From an uncultured Blautia sp. (GTDB lineage: Bacteria; Bacillota_A; Clostridia; Lachnospirales; Lachnospiraceae), in contig CAJLTE010000044.1 in NCBI GenBank assembly GCA_905209435.1, positions 1-24,461 on the forward strand: a stretch of 24,461 bases of DNA, in the 5' to 3' direction. The first letter of the stretch is position 1, and each line of letters starts with the position of its first letter. Shown piece after piece: positions 1 to 8,884 of this stretch. The position numbers and the translations under genes were made by a program. The notes under the pieces were generated by a model that saw nothing but the letters and a program-made list of their open reading frames with translations, had not been told where the DNA came from and searched no databases.

Positions 1-113
1 ACGGTGTATATGCCGGCGGTGATGCTGTTACAGGTGCAGCTACTGTTATCCTTGCTATGGGTGCAGGTAAAGCTGGTGCCAGAGGTATCGACGAATATCT
101 TAAAAATAAATAA
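1..113 (+). CDS. C-terminal end of glutamate synthase small subunit-like flavoprotein (partial)
   Basis: Only the last 36 codons are in the window, read in the frame that starts at base 3 and ends with TAA at 111-113. The peptide contains GVYAGGDAVTGAATVILAMG followed by an AGARGIDEYL-like tail. This matches the C-terminal FAD-binding motif (GGD...GAATVI.AMG.G) of the NADPH-dependent glutamate synthase small subunit and its relatives, which pass electrons from NADPH to the glutamine-amidotransferase half. The rest of the gene lies outside the window, so the exact subfamily (GltD-type beta subunit or a stand-alone GltA-like oxidoreductase) cannot be decided. A strong terminator follows 28 bp after the stop. 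Confidence 0.75.
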   Translation, partial: GVYAGGDAVTGAATVILAMGAGKAGARGIDEYLKNK

Positions 114-141
114 TAAAATCAATATTGTATTTTGACTCAGG

Positions 142-176
142 GCTCTCTGGCTGCTTCGGCAGCCGGGGGGCTTTTT
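142..176 (+). terminator. Rho-independent terminator
   Basis: A 13-bp stem (142-154 with 159-171, three G-T wobbles) is closed by a TTCG tetraloop and followed by five Ts. It ends the transcript of the partial upstream flavoprotein gene. Confidence 0.93.
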
Positions 177-178
177 GG

Positions 179-207
179 TTGTAAAGTATCTTAAACTGTG
201 ATATAAT
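179..207 (+). promoter_or_regulatory. sigma-A-type promoter for uppP
   Basis: TTGTAA at 179-184, a 17-bp spacer, then TATAAT at 202-207 preceded by TG at 199-200, which makes an extended -10. It lies directly behind the terminator of the upstream gene and about 43 bp before the uppP ATG. This is seen in the sequence; use is inferred. Confidence 0.75.
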
Positions 208-249
208 ATAAATAATTGTCAAGAAAGATATAGAAAAGGAATCCGTTTT

Positions 250-1128
250 ATGATAGTTGTTTATTTGATTTTATTAGCTATTATTCAGGCAGTGACAGAA
301 TTCCTTCCTGTCAGCAGCACAGGTCACTTATGTGTGTTAGAACAGTTGCTGGGCATGGATCATGGGACAGGACTTCTGTTGGAAGCTATGCTTCATCTGG
401 GAACTGCAGGAGCAATTATCTTTTTATTTCGAAAAGAACTGAAGAAAACAGGTCTGGAACTTGTGGGAATGTTTATGGATATTTTGGGTAATGTGAATCT
501 TTATATTCATAACAGGAGAACAGGTGAGAGCTTAGGATATGCAAGAATAGTAACCGGAACTTACCGGAAATTCGGTGCTCTGCTTGTTATTTCCATGATA
601 CCGACAGTACTTCTTGGATTTACAGGAAGACGGCTGGCGCTTCTGGCGGCAGATTCACAGATTGTTCCGGGAATTGGATTTTTACTTACGGGTGTTTTGT
701 TGCTGGTGACTGATTTGAACAGATCAGGAGGAATGAAGGGACCGAGAGAGGCTTCTTATGACAGTGCTATGTGGATCGGAATCTGTCAGGGACTTGCGGT
801 TTTTCCGGGAATTTCCAGAATGGGATTTACTTTGTGTGCGGCACTTCTGTGTGGATATAGCCGCAAGTTTGCAGTGCGCTTTTCAGTATTTATGAGTTTA
901 CCTGCGATTGTAGGTGCTTTTTTTGTGGAAGCGGGAAATTTTGGTGCTGCTGAGATGACTGTAGGTCTGGGCTTCGCATATGTATTTGCAGCAGTGGTGG
1001 CAGGATTTATTGGATGTCTTATGATACGTACAGCAATTAATATGTCTCAGAAAGTGAAGCTACGTTATTTTGCGTACTATTCATTTGCAGCGGGCATGAT
1101 CGCTCTGGCGGTAAATTATATGTTGTAG
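250..1128 (+). CDS. uppP: Undecaprenyl-diphosphatase (UppP/BacA family)
   Basis: This membrane enzyme removes a phosphate from undecaprenyl pyrophosphate, recycling the lipid carrier for peptidoglycan and other wall polymers; in many bacteria its overproduction gives bacitracin resistance. The 292-residue protein is close to the usual 265-290. It is almost entirely hydrophobic helices. Both family signatures are visible: Q13-A-V-T-E17-F-L-P-V-S-S-T-G-H26 near the N-terminus, and G177-ICQGLAVFPGISRMG-192 in the second half, where the usual PGxSRSG has Met in place of the second Ser. ATG at 250 is preceded by AAAAGGA (234-240). The gene has its own promoter and is followed 65 bp later by ftsK, with no terminator seen between, so readthrough is likely. 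Confidence 0.93.
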   Translation: MIVVYLILLAIIQAVTEFLPVSSTGHLCVLEQLLGMDHGTGLLLEAMLHLGTAGAIIFLFRKELKKTGLELVGMFMDILGNVNLYIHNRRTGESLGYARIVTGTYRKFGALLVISMIPTVLLGFTGRRLALLAADSQIVPGIGFLLTGVLLLVTDLNRSGGMKGPREASYDSAMWIGICQGLAVFPGISRMGFTLCAALLCGYSRKFAVRFSVFMSLPAIVGAFFVEAGNFGAAEMTVGLGFAYVFAAVVAGFIGCLMIRTAINMSQKVKLRYFAYYSFAAGMIALAVNYML

Positions 1129-1193
1129 AGACCGGATGTAAAGAAATATCGGAATAATTTGATATAAGTAGTAGGAAAGAGGGGAGTCTTATA

Positions 1194-3878
1194 ATGGCGG
1201 CATCAAAGAGTAAGAATACAGGGCGGTCCGGGAAGACGGCTAAAAAGACAGCTAAAAATGCAGCGGCTATGCAGCAGGAAGTAGGGAGATTTCAGACAGA
1301 GATCATTTTGTTTGTTATTCTGGCTGCGTGCGTGATCCTGATGGTGAGTAACTTTGGAGTAGGTGGATTTGTCGGAGATGCGATCAGTAATTTCTGCTTC
1401 GGACTGATGGGACTGATGGCATATCTGTTTCCAATCGTATTCTTTCTGGAAGCTGCCTTTATCCTGATCAATAAAACAAACCGTCTTGCGTATAAGAAAC
1501 TTGCTGCGGCATTTGTAATGTTTATTTTTATGTGTGGTGCAGCACAGCTTCTTACAGATGGATATATGACCAGCACTACGTTGCTGGATTATTTTGCATT
1601 AAGTGCAGATTATAAAACCGGTGGTGGTCTGATCGGCGGTGCAATCTGTATTTCTATTACATCAGCATTTGGAACAGTTGGCGGATATGTGATTATTATC
1701 CTGGCATTTATTGTTTGCATGATCATTATTACACAGCGTTCTCTGCTGGATTTTCTGACAGTTATAGTTATGAAAATCTGTGATTTTGTAAAAGAGGGCC
1801 GTGCCCGTTATGCAGAAGGACAGCCGGAACGTGCGATGCGCAGGGAAGAGCGTGCGCGGGAACGTCAGCTGCTGAGAGAAACGCGCAGAGAAGAACGGAT
1901 CCGCAGACTGGAAGCTGAGATCGGAGAGGATGAGCTTTCAGAGGATGATGAATTCCTTCTTGATCCAAAAGAAGCAAGAAAGATGAAGAAAGGAGCATTT
2001 CTCGAAGGAACCAAATTGACCGGTTATTCAGAAGAGAAACCAAAGAAAAAGAAAAAAACACAGTTAAAAAATGAAGATACAGGCGAAGAAGGCATAGATG
2101 GTAAGAATGCAGGCTCAGGGGAAGCAGCTGTAGCAGATATTGAAAATTCAGACCAGAAGTCGAAGGATATTTCAGAAGCACCTGAAGGTCCTGCAAGTGC
2201 ACCGATGAACTTTGAAATCCACAGAGCAGAACCAGTTGCAGATATTTATGAACCGGAGGAAGATATTCTGCCGCAGGATATTCCGGAGGAAGTGCCCCCT
2301 TTTCAGGAGGAGAAGGTGACGCGGCAGCCTTCGAAGAATCCTAAATCTTCTCCGGCAGAGATCCAGAGTGGGATTGTAAATATCCAGCATGAGATCACCC
2401 GGCAGGAAGCAGCCGTAAAAAAAGAATATAAATTTCCGACTCTGAATCTGCTTAAAAAAGGGAGCAGTAAGTCTCAGGGAGATTCTGACGCTTATCTTCG
2501 AAAGACAGCTAAGAAGTTGCAGGAAGTATTACATAACTTTGGCGTAAATGTAACCGTGTTGAATGTAAGCTGCGGTCCTACAGTTACCCGTTATGAACTT
2601 CAGCCGGAAATGGGTGTAAAGGTCAGCAAGATTGTTGGACTTGCCGATGACATTAAACTTAATCTCGCGACTCCTGATATCCGTATTGAAGCACCAATCC
2701 CGGGTAAAGCGGCAGTGGGAATTGAGGTTCCGAATAAAGAGAACAGTACAGTTATGTTAAGAGAGCTGCTTCAGTCTGATGAATTCCAGAAAGCAAAATC
2801 AAAGCTTTCTTTTGCAGTTGGTAAAGATATCGCGGGTAAAACAGTTGTGACAGATATTGCAAAGATGCCGCATCTTCTGATCGCCGGTGCCACAGGTTCC
2901 GGTAAATCGGTATGCATCAATACGCTGATCGTCAGTATTCTGTATAAGGCAAAACCGGATGAAGTCAAGCTTATCATGATAGATCCTAAGGTGGTTGAGC
3001 TTAGTGTATATAATGGCATTCCTCATCTGTTTATTCCGGTTGTGACAGACCCTAAGAAAGCTGCGGGAGCACTGAACTGGGCAGTTCAGGAGATGACAAA
3101 TCGATACAATACATTTGCAGAGTACGGTGTACGTAATCTGGATGAATATAACAGAAAAGCAGAACAGATAAAGGCAGCAGGTGCAGAAGAGGAACCTGTG
3201 AAACTGCCACAGATCGTTATTATTGTAGACGAGCTTGCTGACCTTATGATGGTTGCCCCGGGTGAAGTAGAAGATGCAATCTGTCGTCTGGCCCAGCTTG
3301 CACGAGCAGCCGGAATCCATCTGATCATTGCTACTCAGAGACCGTCCGTAAATGTCATTACAGGTCTGATCAAGGCCAATATGCCTTCAAGAATCGCATT
3401 TTCGGTATCTTCAGGTGTAGATTCCAGAACAATCCTGGATATGAATGGTGCAGAGAAATTGCTCGGAAAGGGAGATATGCTTTTCTATCCGCAGGGATAT
3501 CAGAAACCTGCACGTCTTCAGGGGGCATTTGTGTCAGATGATGAGGTCAGTGCAGTGGTAGAATTCCTTGCTGATAAGAATCCGGGAGTACAATATGATC
3601 AGCAGATTGAGCAACAGGTAAATTCGCCTGTAACAGCAGTGGGAACAGCCACGGATGACAGAGACGTACATTTCGAAGAAGCGGGTCGATTTATCATAGA
3701 AAAGGAAAAAGCGTCTATCGGTATGCTTCAGCGAATGTTTAAGATTGGATTTAACAGAGCGGCCAGGATCATGGATCAGCTCTGCGATGCTGGAGTTGTA
3801 GGACCGGAAGAGGGAACGAAACCAAGAAAAGTTCTGATGTCTATGGAAGAGTTTGAGAATTATCTGACAAATCAGTAA
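1194..3878 (+). CDS. ftsK: DNA translocase FtsK/SpoIIIE
   Basis: This is a septum-located, ATP-driven pump that moves chromosomal DNA through the closing division or sporulation septum. The 894-residue protein has the family layout. A basic N-terminus is followed by about four transmembrane helices (residues about 35-190). A long, highly charged, poorly conserved linker covers about 200-410. The alpha/beta motor domain carries Walker A G565-ATGSGKS-572 and Walker B VIIVD679-E680, with the typical [21 protein letters not shown] segment after it. A C-terminal winged-helix gamma domain (about 820-890) would read polar DNA motifs (KOPS/SRS-like). ATG at 1194 follows a purine-rich GGAAAGAGGGGAG. 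Whether it serves vegetative division (FtsK/SftA role) or sporulation (SpoIIIE) cannot be told from sequence; in Clostridia one protein may do both. Confidence 0.93.
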   Translation: MAASKSKNTGRSGKTAKKTAKNAAAMQQEVGRFQTEIILFVILAACVILMVSNFGVGGFVGDAISNFCFGLMGLMAYLFPIVFFLEAAFILINKTNRLAYKKLAAAFVMFIFMCGAAQLLTDGYMTSTTLLDYFALSADYKTGGGLIGGAICISITSAFGTVGGYVIIILAFIVCMIIITQRSLLDFLTVIVMKICDFVKEGRARYAEGQPERAMRREERARERQLLRETRREERIRRLEAEIGEDELSEDDEFLLDPKEARKMKKGAFLEGTKLTGYSEEKPKKKKKTQLKNEDTGEEGIDGKNAGSGEAAVADIENSDQKSKDISEAPEGPASAPMNFEIHRAEPVADIYEPEEDILPQDIPEEVPPFQEEKVTRQPSKNPKSSPAEIQSGIVNIQHEITRQEAAVKKEYKFPTLNLLKKGSSKSQGDSDAYLRKTAKKLQEVLHNFGVNVTVLNVSCGPTVTRYELQPEMGVKVSKIVGLADDIKLNLATPDIRIEAPIPGKAAVGIEVPNKENSTVMLRELLQSDEFQKAKSKLSFAVGKDIAGKTVVTDIAKMPHLLIAGATGSGKSVCINTLIVSILYKAKPDEVKLIMIDPKVVELSVYNGIPHLFIPVVTDPKKAAGALNWAVQEMTNRYNTFAEYGVRNLDEYNRKAEQIKAAGAEEEPVKLPQIVIIVDELADLMMVAPGEVEDAICRLAQLARAAGIHLIIATQRPSVNVITGLIKANMPSRIAFSVSSGVDSRTILDMNGAEKLLGKGDMLFYPQGYQKPARLQGAFVSDDEVSAVVEFLADKNPGVQYDQQIEQQVNSPVTAVGTATDDRDVHFEEAGRFIIEKEKASIGMLQRMFKIGFNRAARIMDQLCDAGVVGPEEGTKPRKVLMSMEEFENYLTNQ

Positions 3879-3891
3879 GTGAGGACTGCTT

Positions 3892-4974
3892 ATGAAATGT
3901 CCGAAATGTCATAAAGAGGTGGAGAAAGGTTCTTTGTACTGTCCATACTGCCTCTCGGAAATTCCGTGGGTGAAAGAGTTTGATTCTGTGGAAACACTTA
4001 TGAAAAAGGAAGAACAGAGTCGCCCTTCTTCACAGGAACATAAGTTTAAGATTCAGAAATACTGGATCAGAAAGAAACCGAATGTCAGCAGAAAGCAGAT
4101 TATATGCCTGATGATAATAACTGCTATTTTGCTGGGTGCATTGTGCTACCGGCAGCTGCATACTTTTTCTGCACTGTATGCCAGTGCGAAGAAACAGTAT
4201 GAGCAGCAGAATTATGAAAGAGCACTGAAGATCACGGAGGATGCGCTCAATATGAAACCCGAAAGTGAGGCTGCGAATCTTCTTCTGGCGAGATGTATGG
4301 AGAAACTGGGAGATGCTGAGTCTGCAGTTCTTATTCTGCGCGCTCTCATACAGAATAAAACTGCCGGGACACCAGTATATAAGGAATGTGTACGGCTTCT
4401 TACAGACGAAGGAAATACAGAAGAAGTGCGGAATCTTCTGAAGCACAGCAGCAAGGAGATACAGGAAGCGTGCAGGGATTATATCTGTGAGACTCCGGTA
4501 TCTAATCCTGCACCCGGGACATATACTTCTGTGCAGACGCTGGAATTAAAGGCGGATTGTTCAGAAATTTATTATACTCTGGACGGAAGTGTTCCTACAC
4601 GGAAGAGCGCATTATATACAGGACCTATTACTTTGGGCGAGGGAACCACGGAAGTGAAGGCGTTTGGTGTTAATGATAAGAATATTGAGAGCGATGTGAT
4701 CACCAGAAAATATATTATTGTTCTGAAAACTCCGGATGCACCTGAAGTTACGCCGGAGTCAGGCGATTATGATAAGAAGACAGAAATCAGGATAACAGTG
4801 TCTGATGGATGTAAAGCTTATTATGCGTTTGATTCACAGCCTGATATTAACAGTACGGTGTATGAGCAGCCGATATCCATGCCTGTAGGATACCATGTAC
4901 TGAATGTAGTTCTTGTGGCTGCTAACGGTAAGATGAGTAAAGTGACTTCAATGGAATATTATCTGCAGTATTAG
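3892..4974 (+). CDS. Membrane-anchored zinc-ribbon/TPR protein with two CHB_HEX_C-type domains
   Basis: 360 residues with no assigned function. From N to C: a zinc ribbon with C3-x2-C6 and C17-x2-C20; a lysine-rich stretch; one transmembrane helix at about 69-87; TPR-like helical hairpins at about 94-185 (YASAKKQYEQQNYERALKI and following); then two repeated beta-domains at about 203-275 and 283-357. The first beta-domain has the NPAPGTYTS...YYTLDGSVPT signature of the chitobiase/beta-hexosaminidase C-terminal (FN3-associated) fold. The zinc ribbon would be cytoplasmic and the TPR and beta-domains outside. It starts only 13 bp after ftsK, with GTGAGGA as ribosome binding site, so it is probably co-transcribed with it. 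A role in envelope or septum assembly is only a guess from position. Confidence 0.8.
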   Translation: MKCPKCHKEVEKGSLYCPYCLSEIPWVKEFDSVETLMKKEEQSRPSSQEHKFKIQKYWIRKKPNVSRKQIICLMIITAILLGALCYRQLHTFSALYASAKKQYEQQNYERALKITEDALNMKPESEAANLLLARCMEKLGDAESAVLILRALIQNKTAGTPVYKECVRLLTDEGNTEEVRNLLKHSSKEIQEACRDYICETPVSNPAPGTYTSVQTLELKADCSEIYYTLDGSVPTRKSALYTGPITLGEGTTEVKAFGVNDKNIESDVITRKYIIVLKTPDAPEVTPESGDYDKKTEIRITVSDGCKAYYAFDSQPDINSTVYEQPISMPVGYHVLNVVLVAANGKMSKVTSMEYYLQY

Positions 4975-5001
4975 TGCTGTTGCTGGAGATCAGAACGGTA
5001 T

Positions 5002-5023
5002 GATAAACTGCGAGGCAGTTATC
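5002..5023 (+). other. Short hairpin in the gap before rlmH
   Basis: The 123-bp gap 4975-5097 holds a 9-bp stem (5002-5011 with 5015-5023, one bulged A) with a GAG loop. There is no T-tract, so it is not a standard terminator. No convincing promoter was seen in the gap. Confidence 0.4.
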
Positions 5024-5097
5024 TGACCATAAGCAGGCAGCAAAACGGAAGAATTTTATACGATTGATAAATGTAAATTAAGAAGGAAGACTAAATA

Positions 5098-5577
5098 ATG
5101 GAAATCCGTATTATTACAGTTGGAAAAATTAAAGAAAAATATCTGAGCGATGGAATTGCGGAATATGCCAAACGTCTTGGAAGATATTGTAAACTTAATT
5201 TCTGCCAGGTTGCAGATGAGAAGACTCCGGATAAGGCGTCAGATGCGTTAAATATGCAGATTAAGGATACAGAAGGAGAGCGCCTGATGAAGCATATCAG
5301 GGAGCAGGATTATGTGATCGCACTTGCAATAGACGGAAAGATGCTGGATTCCGTCGAATTATCTCAGAAGATCGAGAAACTGGGAGTTTCCGGAGTCAGT
5401 TCTATTGCTTTTGTAATCGGCGGCTCTCTGGGACTGAGTGAAAAAGTTCTGAAACGTGCTGATTATAAGCTGAGTTTTTCCAGAATGACATTTCCCCATC
5501 AGCTGATGCAGATGATTCTTCTGGAACAAATATACAGAAGCTATCGAATTATGAACCATGAGCCGTACCACAAATAA
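5098..5577 (+). CDS. rlmH: 23S rRNA (pseudouridine1915-N3)-methyltransferase RlmH
   Basis: This is a SPOUT-class methyltransferase that uses S-adenosylmethionine to methylate N3 of pseudouridine 1915 in helix 69 of 23S rRNA, acting on assembled 70S ribosomes. It has 159 residues, the usual family length. Diagnostic features are the N-terminal MEIRIITVGKIKEKY, the AIDGK segment at 78-81, the SAM-binding knot loop VIGGSLGLS (106-114) and the conserved tail ending HEPYHK (154-159), which completes the active site. ATG at 5098 is preceded by AAGAAGGAAG (5080s). A DUF2284 gene starts 18 bp after the stop and is likely co-transcribed. Confidence 0.95.
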   Translation: MEIRIITVGKIKEKYLSDGIAEYAKRLGRYCKLNFCQVADEKTPDKASDALNMQIKDTEGERLMKHIREQDYVIALAIDGKMLDSVELSQKIEKLGVSGVSSIAFVIGGSLGLSEKVLKRADYKLSFSRMTFPHQLMQMILLEQIYRSYRIMNHEPYHK

Positions 5578-5595
5578 TGAAAGAAGATAAAAACT

Positions 5596-6132
5596 ATGAA
5601 TACAGAAAAGTTTGAAGAATTTATCTCACAGTATCCTATTTTTGAATATCGTCTCCTTAATACAGCAGATATCGGGGTGGAAGAACGTGTGCGCACGATC
5701 TGCAGACAGGAATGTGAACGTTATGATTCTACTTGGGCCTGTCCGCCTGCGGTAGGAACTCTGGAAGAATGTGAAAGAAAGATAAAAAGCTATCCGCAGG
5801 CTATTTTCTTTTCCAGTGTGGCAGAGGTTTCTGACATCATGAATATGGAAGAACTGTTATCCACCAGAAGAGCACATGAAGATCTTACTACAGAGGTGGG
5901 AAAGTATCTGAACAGTGAGGGATATGAGACATATATCCTGTCTACTGAATCCTGTGATATCTGTGAGAATTGTGCTTATAAAGAGGGAAAACCCTGCAGA
6001 TTCCCTGACAGGATGCACCCGTGTCTGGAAAGTCACGGTGTAGTAGTAAATGAGATTGTAGAACGTGAGTCCATGGAATATAACCTGGGTGGAAACACGA
6101 TTTTGTGGTTCTCTATGGTATTATTTCGATAG
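5596..6132 (+). CDS. DUF2284 cysteine-rich putative metal-binding protein
   Basis: A 178-residue soluble protein of the DUF2284 family, whose biochemical role is not established. The sequence shows two cysteine clusters: C36-x3-C40 with C49 in the TWACPP motif, and C120-x2-C123-x2-C126 with C134 and C143 in the SCDICENCAYKEGKPCRFP...HPC segment. These are suited to an iron-sulfur cluster or zinc. Family members are common in anaerobes, which fits a redox-sensitive metal centre. It lies 18 bp behind rlmH; the ribosome binding site GAAAGAAG is moderate. The stop is followed at once by the hairpin that ends the transcript. No functional link to RlmH is implied beyond adjacency. Confidence 0.82.
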   Translation: MNTEKFEEFISQYPIFEYRLLNTADIGVEERVRTICRQECERYDSTWACPPAVGTLEECERKIKSYPQAIFFSSVAEVSDIMNMEELLSTRRAHEDLTTEVGKYLNSEGYETYILSTESCDICENCAYKEGKPCRFPDRMHPCLESHGVVVNEIVERESMEYNLGGNTILWFSMVLFR

Positions 6133-6147
6133 AAAGGTTTAAATATG

Positions 6148-6192
6148 ATTCCTCCGGCATAGACTGATACTAAAAGCCGGAGGGATTTTTTT
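6148..6192 (+). terminator. Terminator-like hairpin overlapping the yqfC ribosome binding site
   Basis: A perfect 8-bp stem CCTCCGGC (6151-6158) / GCCGGAGG (6176-6183) can be extended by three weaker pairs. It has a 17-nt loop and runs into seven Ts (6186-6192). It fits an intrinsic terminator for the rlmH/DUF2284 transcript. The 3' arm also contains GGAGG (6179-6183), nine bases before the yqfC ATG, so the same hairpin would mask that ribosome binding site in any readthrough RNA. Confidence 0.8.
6158..6165 (+). promoter_or_regulatory. Possible sigma-E-type -10 element before yqfC
   Basis: CATAGACT matches the CATAnAnT pattern of sporulation sigma-E -10 boxes and sits in the loop side of the hairpin. 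No good sigma-E -35 (KMATATT) is found at the usual 14-15 bp spacing, so the call is weak. In Bacillus yqfC and yqfD belong to the sigma-E regulon, which is why the match was looked for. Confidence 0.3.
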
Positions 6193-6477
6193 ATGAAAAA
6201 AACAGGACGGTGGAAGGAACAGGTGGTATCTGCGTTAGAAGTCCCGCCTGATCTGGCATATAGGGAAACGATCATTACACTGACAGGCTCCATGGAACTC
6301 CTGATTGAGAATTATAAATCTATTTCCAGATATACACCTTCAGAGATCGTGGTTTTGTCTCTTCGGGGAAAGGTTACCATATGCGGAGAGAGTCTGGAGA
6401 TTCTCTGGTATACTTCAAGGGCAATGAAGATAAAGGGAAAGATTTCCGGTGTTTATCCACAAAAATGTGTAAGTTGA
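6193..6477 (+). CDS. yqfC: Sporulation protein YqfC (YabP/YqfC family)
   Basis: A 94-residue protein of the YabP/YqfC family, small proteins made in the mother cell during endospore formation. The match is from the whole pattern: a basic start, the ITLTGSMELLIENYKSISRYTPSEIVV core and the GKVTICGESLEILWYT strand pair that define the family. ATG at 6193 directly follows a T-tract and uses GGAGG at 6179-6183. yqfD starts 16 bp after the stop, the order known from Bacillus subtilis (yqfC-yqfD-phoH-ybeY). The molecular function is not known; loss in B. subtilis affects spore formation mildly or at unclear stages. Confidence 0.88.
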   Translation: MKKTGRWKEQVVSALEVPPDLAYRETIITLTGSMELLIENYKSISRYTPSEIVVLSLRGKVTICGESLEILWYTSRAMKIKGKISGVYPQKCVS

Positions 6478-6493
6478 AGCAGGTGAACGGAAT

Positions 6494-7720
6494 ATGGAAA
6501 GAATCCTGAAACTGATATATGGCTATATAATGATCCTTGTAAAAGGAGAGCAGCTTGAGAGATTCCTGAATCTTTGCAGAAACAGAAAAGTATATATGGA
6601 AAGAATCCGGTATATCAATAGTGACCAGCTTACAGCACAGCTGAATGCCAGGGATTTTTTGCGTTTAAGACCGATTCGGAGCAAAACCGGTGTACATATT
6701 CAAATTATGGAGAAACGGGGAATGCCCTTCTTTTTTTTCAGGAATAAAAAAAGAAAGGCTTTTTTTGCAGGACTGCTTTTGGGGTGTATTCTTATATTTT
6801 TTATGACAGGAAGAATCTGGAATATTCATATTGAGGGAAATGTCAGAAACAGTACAGGAGAAATTCTGGATTTCCTGGAAGAACAGGGAGTGGTTCACGG
6901 CATGTCAAAGAAAAAAGTGAACTGTTCTGAGATTGCAGCTGCAGTAAGGAGAAAATTCCAGGAGACTACGTGGGTGTCTGCCAGAATAGAGGGAACCCGT
7001 CTGATCCTGGAAATACAGGAAGGAACTGCTGGAAAAGAAGCTGCCAGAGATGTATCTCCCTGTGATCTGACGGCTGAGAAAGACGGGGTGATCGCTGAGA
7101 TGATCGTCCGTGCCGGAGTTCCGGTAAAAAAGCCCGGAGATACGTGTGAAAAAGGTGAACTTCTGGTGTCCGGTGAACTTCATATCATGAATGACAGTCA
7201 GGAAATTGTGAGGAATGAATATATTCATGCAGATGCGGATATTTTCATTTCAAGACAGATTTCTTATTATCAGGAATTTCCTATGAAATACAGTACTGAA
7301 ATTCCTTCCGGAAATACAAAAAAGGGAATATATTTCAGGATAGGACACTGGTACCTTGAATTGTATCAGACAGCAACGGAAAAACAGAGATGTATTACGG
7401 AGGAATATCCTCTGCGAATTACAGAGAATTTTGTGCTGCCTGTATGGGGCGGAAGAGCAGAAGTTATAGACTATATAAAAAAAGAAGAATTCTATACACA
7501 GGAAGAAGCCAGACAGGAAGCAGGAAGCAGATTTCAGCAGTATGAAAAGAAATTGCTTCAGAATGGGATAAAAATAACAGATAATCATGTTACAACAAAA
7601 GTGACAGATCAATTATGTATTACCAGAGGAACCCTGCAGATCATAGAACAGACAGGCAAAGAAAGCGCGATAAATGTGAAAGCCAGGGAAGAAACGTCAG
7701 AATCGGCAAATGAGCAATAA
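6494..7720 (+). CDS. yqfD: Sporulation protein YqfD
   Basis: 408 residues, the usual size for the YqfD family of sporulation membrane proteins. The N-terminal about 75 residues are cytoplasmic (GYIMILVKGEQLERFLNLC, then a basic loop). A transmembrane helix lies at about 89-107, followed by a long extracytoplasmic region beginning IWNIHIEGN, which resembles a POTRA-like fold. Further on is the conserved DLTAEKDGVIAEMIVRAGVPVKKPGDTCEKGELLVSG segment, which recalls a lipoyl/hybrid-motif hammerhead. Its job is presumed to be at the mother-cell/forespore membranes, inferred from family data. It follows yqfC by 16 bp with AGGTGAAC as ribosome binding site, so the two are an operon. Confidence 0.9.
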   Translation: MERILKLIYGYIMILVKGEQLERFLNLCRNRKVYMERIRYINSDQLTAQLNARDFLRLRPIRSKTGVHIQIMEKRGMPFFFFRNKKRKAFFAGLLLGCILIFFMTGRIWNIHIEGNVRNSTGEILDFLEEQGVVHGMSKKKVNCSEIAAAVRRKFQETTWVSARIEGTRLILEIQEGTAGKEAARDVSPCDLTAEKDGVIAEMIVRAGVPVKKPGDTCEKGELLVSGELHIMNDSQEIVRNEYIHADADIFISRQISYYQEFPMKYSTEIPSGNTKKGIYFRIGHWYLELYQTATEKQRCITEEYPLRITENFVLPVWGGRAEVIDYIKKEEFYTQEEARQEAGSRFQQYEKKLLQNGIKITDNHVTTKVTDQLCITRGTLQIIEQTGKESAINVKAREETSESANEQ

Positions 7721-7756
7721 AACAGGAAAATTTGTATTTAAAAAGTTGCAGTGAGG

Positions 7757-7765
7757 TGTTACAAT
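7757..7765 (+). promoter_or_regulatory. Possible extended -10 promoter before phoH-like gene
   Basis: TGtTACAAT lies in the 153-bp gap between yqfD and the phoH-like start. No good -35 hexamer is found 16-18 bp upstream; the nearest is TTTAAA at 7738. An extended -10 can act without one, so a separate vegetative promoter is plausible. Confidence 0.4.
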
Positions 7766-7873
7766 AGACACATCTGGTTCTGAAATAAGATGAACACCGG
7801 ATAACAGAGCTGATGTATATGACAGATTTAGAATAAACAGCAGCGGACTATGAACAGGAAAGGACATCACAGG

Positions 7874-8884
7874 ATGGCTGGTAATATTATTGAATTACAC
7901 ACAGAAGTGCCTGCAGATCTGGAATCTAATGTATTCGGCCAGTTTGACGAGCATCTTAAGCTGATTGAGAGAACACTGAATGTGACAGTAATCTCAAGAG
8001 ATGGAATTCTTAAGATCCTTGGCAGCGAACAGGGCGCATCTTCTGCGAAGAAACTGATAGAGGAACTTGTTGTACTCGCGAAGCGTGGCAACACGATTAC
8101 AAAACAGAACGTAAATTATGCTCTTTCTCTTGCAATGGAGCAGAGAAATGAGGTTCTTACAGAGATAGATAAAGATTTTATTTGTAATACCATACAGGGA
8201 AGACCTATTAAACCAAAAACTCTCGGACAGAAGGATTATGTAGAGCAGATCCGCAAGAAAATGATCGTATTTGGCGTAGGTCCCGCAGGTACAGGTAAGA
8301 CTTACCTGGCAATGGCAATGGCAGTCACAGCTTTTCGCAATGAAGAGGTAAGCAGGATTATTCTGACACGTCCGGCAATTGAGGCTGGGGAGAAGCTGGG
8401 ATTTCTTCCGGGAGATCTTCAGAGCAAGGTGGATCCTTATCTGAGACCACTCTATGATGCTTTGTATCAGATTATGGGTGCAGACAGCTTTGCCAAGAAC
8501 ATGGAGCGAGGACTGATCGAGGTAGCACCGCTTGCCTATATGCGCGGACGTACACTGGATAATGCTTTTATTATTCTTGATGAGGCGCAGAATACAACAC
8601 CTGCACAGATGAAAATGTTCCTGACACGTATCGGATTTGGTTCAAAAGTAATCATAACGGGAGATGCTTCTCAGAAGGACCTTCCGAGAGATGCAACATC
8701 CGGACTTGACGTGGCAATGAAAGTACTTAAGAAAATTGATGATATTGGTTTTTGCCAGCTTACCAGCAAGGACGTTGTGAGACATCCACTGGTACAGCAG
8801 ATCGTACAGGCTTACGATGCTTATGAGAAGAAACAGAAGCCTGAAAGACCGGCAAGACGCAGAAACGGGGTAAATGAACGATGA
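7874..8884 (+). CDS. phoH: PhoH-like ATPase (PhoH/YlaK family)
   Basis: A cytoplasmic P-loop ATPase of the PhoH family, often found next to ybeY and thought to work in RNA metabolism. With the start chosen here it has 336 residues. A KH-like N-terminal region (about 1-80) is followed by Walker A GPAGTGKT (136-143), the TRPAIEAGEKLGFLPGD segment, Walker B IILDEAQN (233-240) and the ITGDASQKDLP sensor motif. An ATG at 7850 is in frame but has no clear ribosome binding site. ATG at 7874 has AGGAAAGGA (7856-7864) nine bases upstream and starts where family members do. The stop overlaps the ybeY start by four bases (ATGA), suggesting coupled translation. Confidence 0.93.
   Translation: MAGNIIELHTEVPADLESNVFGQFDEHLKLIERTLNVTVISRDGILKILGSEQGASSAKKLIEELVVLAKRGNTITKQNVNYALSLAMEQRNEVLTEIDKDFICNTIQGRPIKPKTLGQKDYVEQIRKKMIVFGVGPAGTGKTYLAMAMAVTAFRNEEVSRIILTRPAIEAGEKLGFLPGDLQSKVDPYLRPLYDALYQIMGADSFAKNMERGLIEVAPLAYMRGRTLDNAFIILDEAQNTTPAQMKMFLTRIGFGSKVIITGDASQKDLPRDATSGLDVAMKVLKKIDDIGFCQLTSKDVVRHPLVQQIVQAYDAYEKKQKPERPARRRNGVNER

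Noticed and set aside
2799..3320. Long antisense open frames inside ftsK (and similar ones inside most large genes)
   Set aside because: They lack ribosome binding sites, show no family features and mirror conserved codons of the sense gene.
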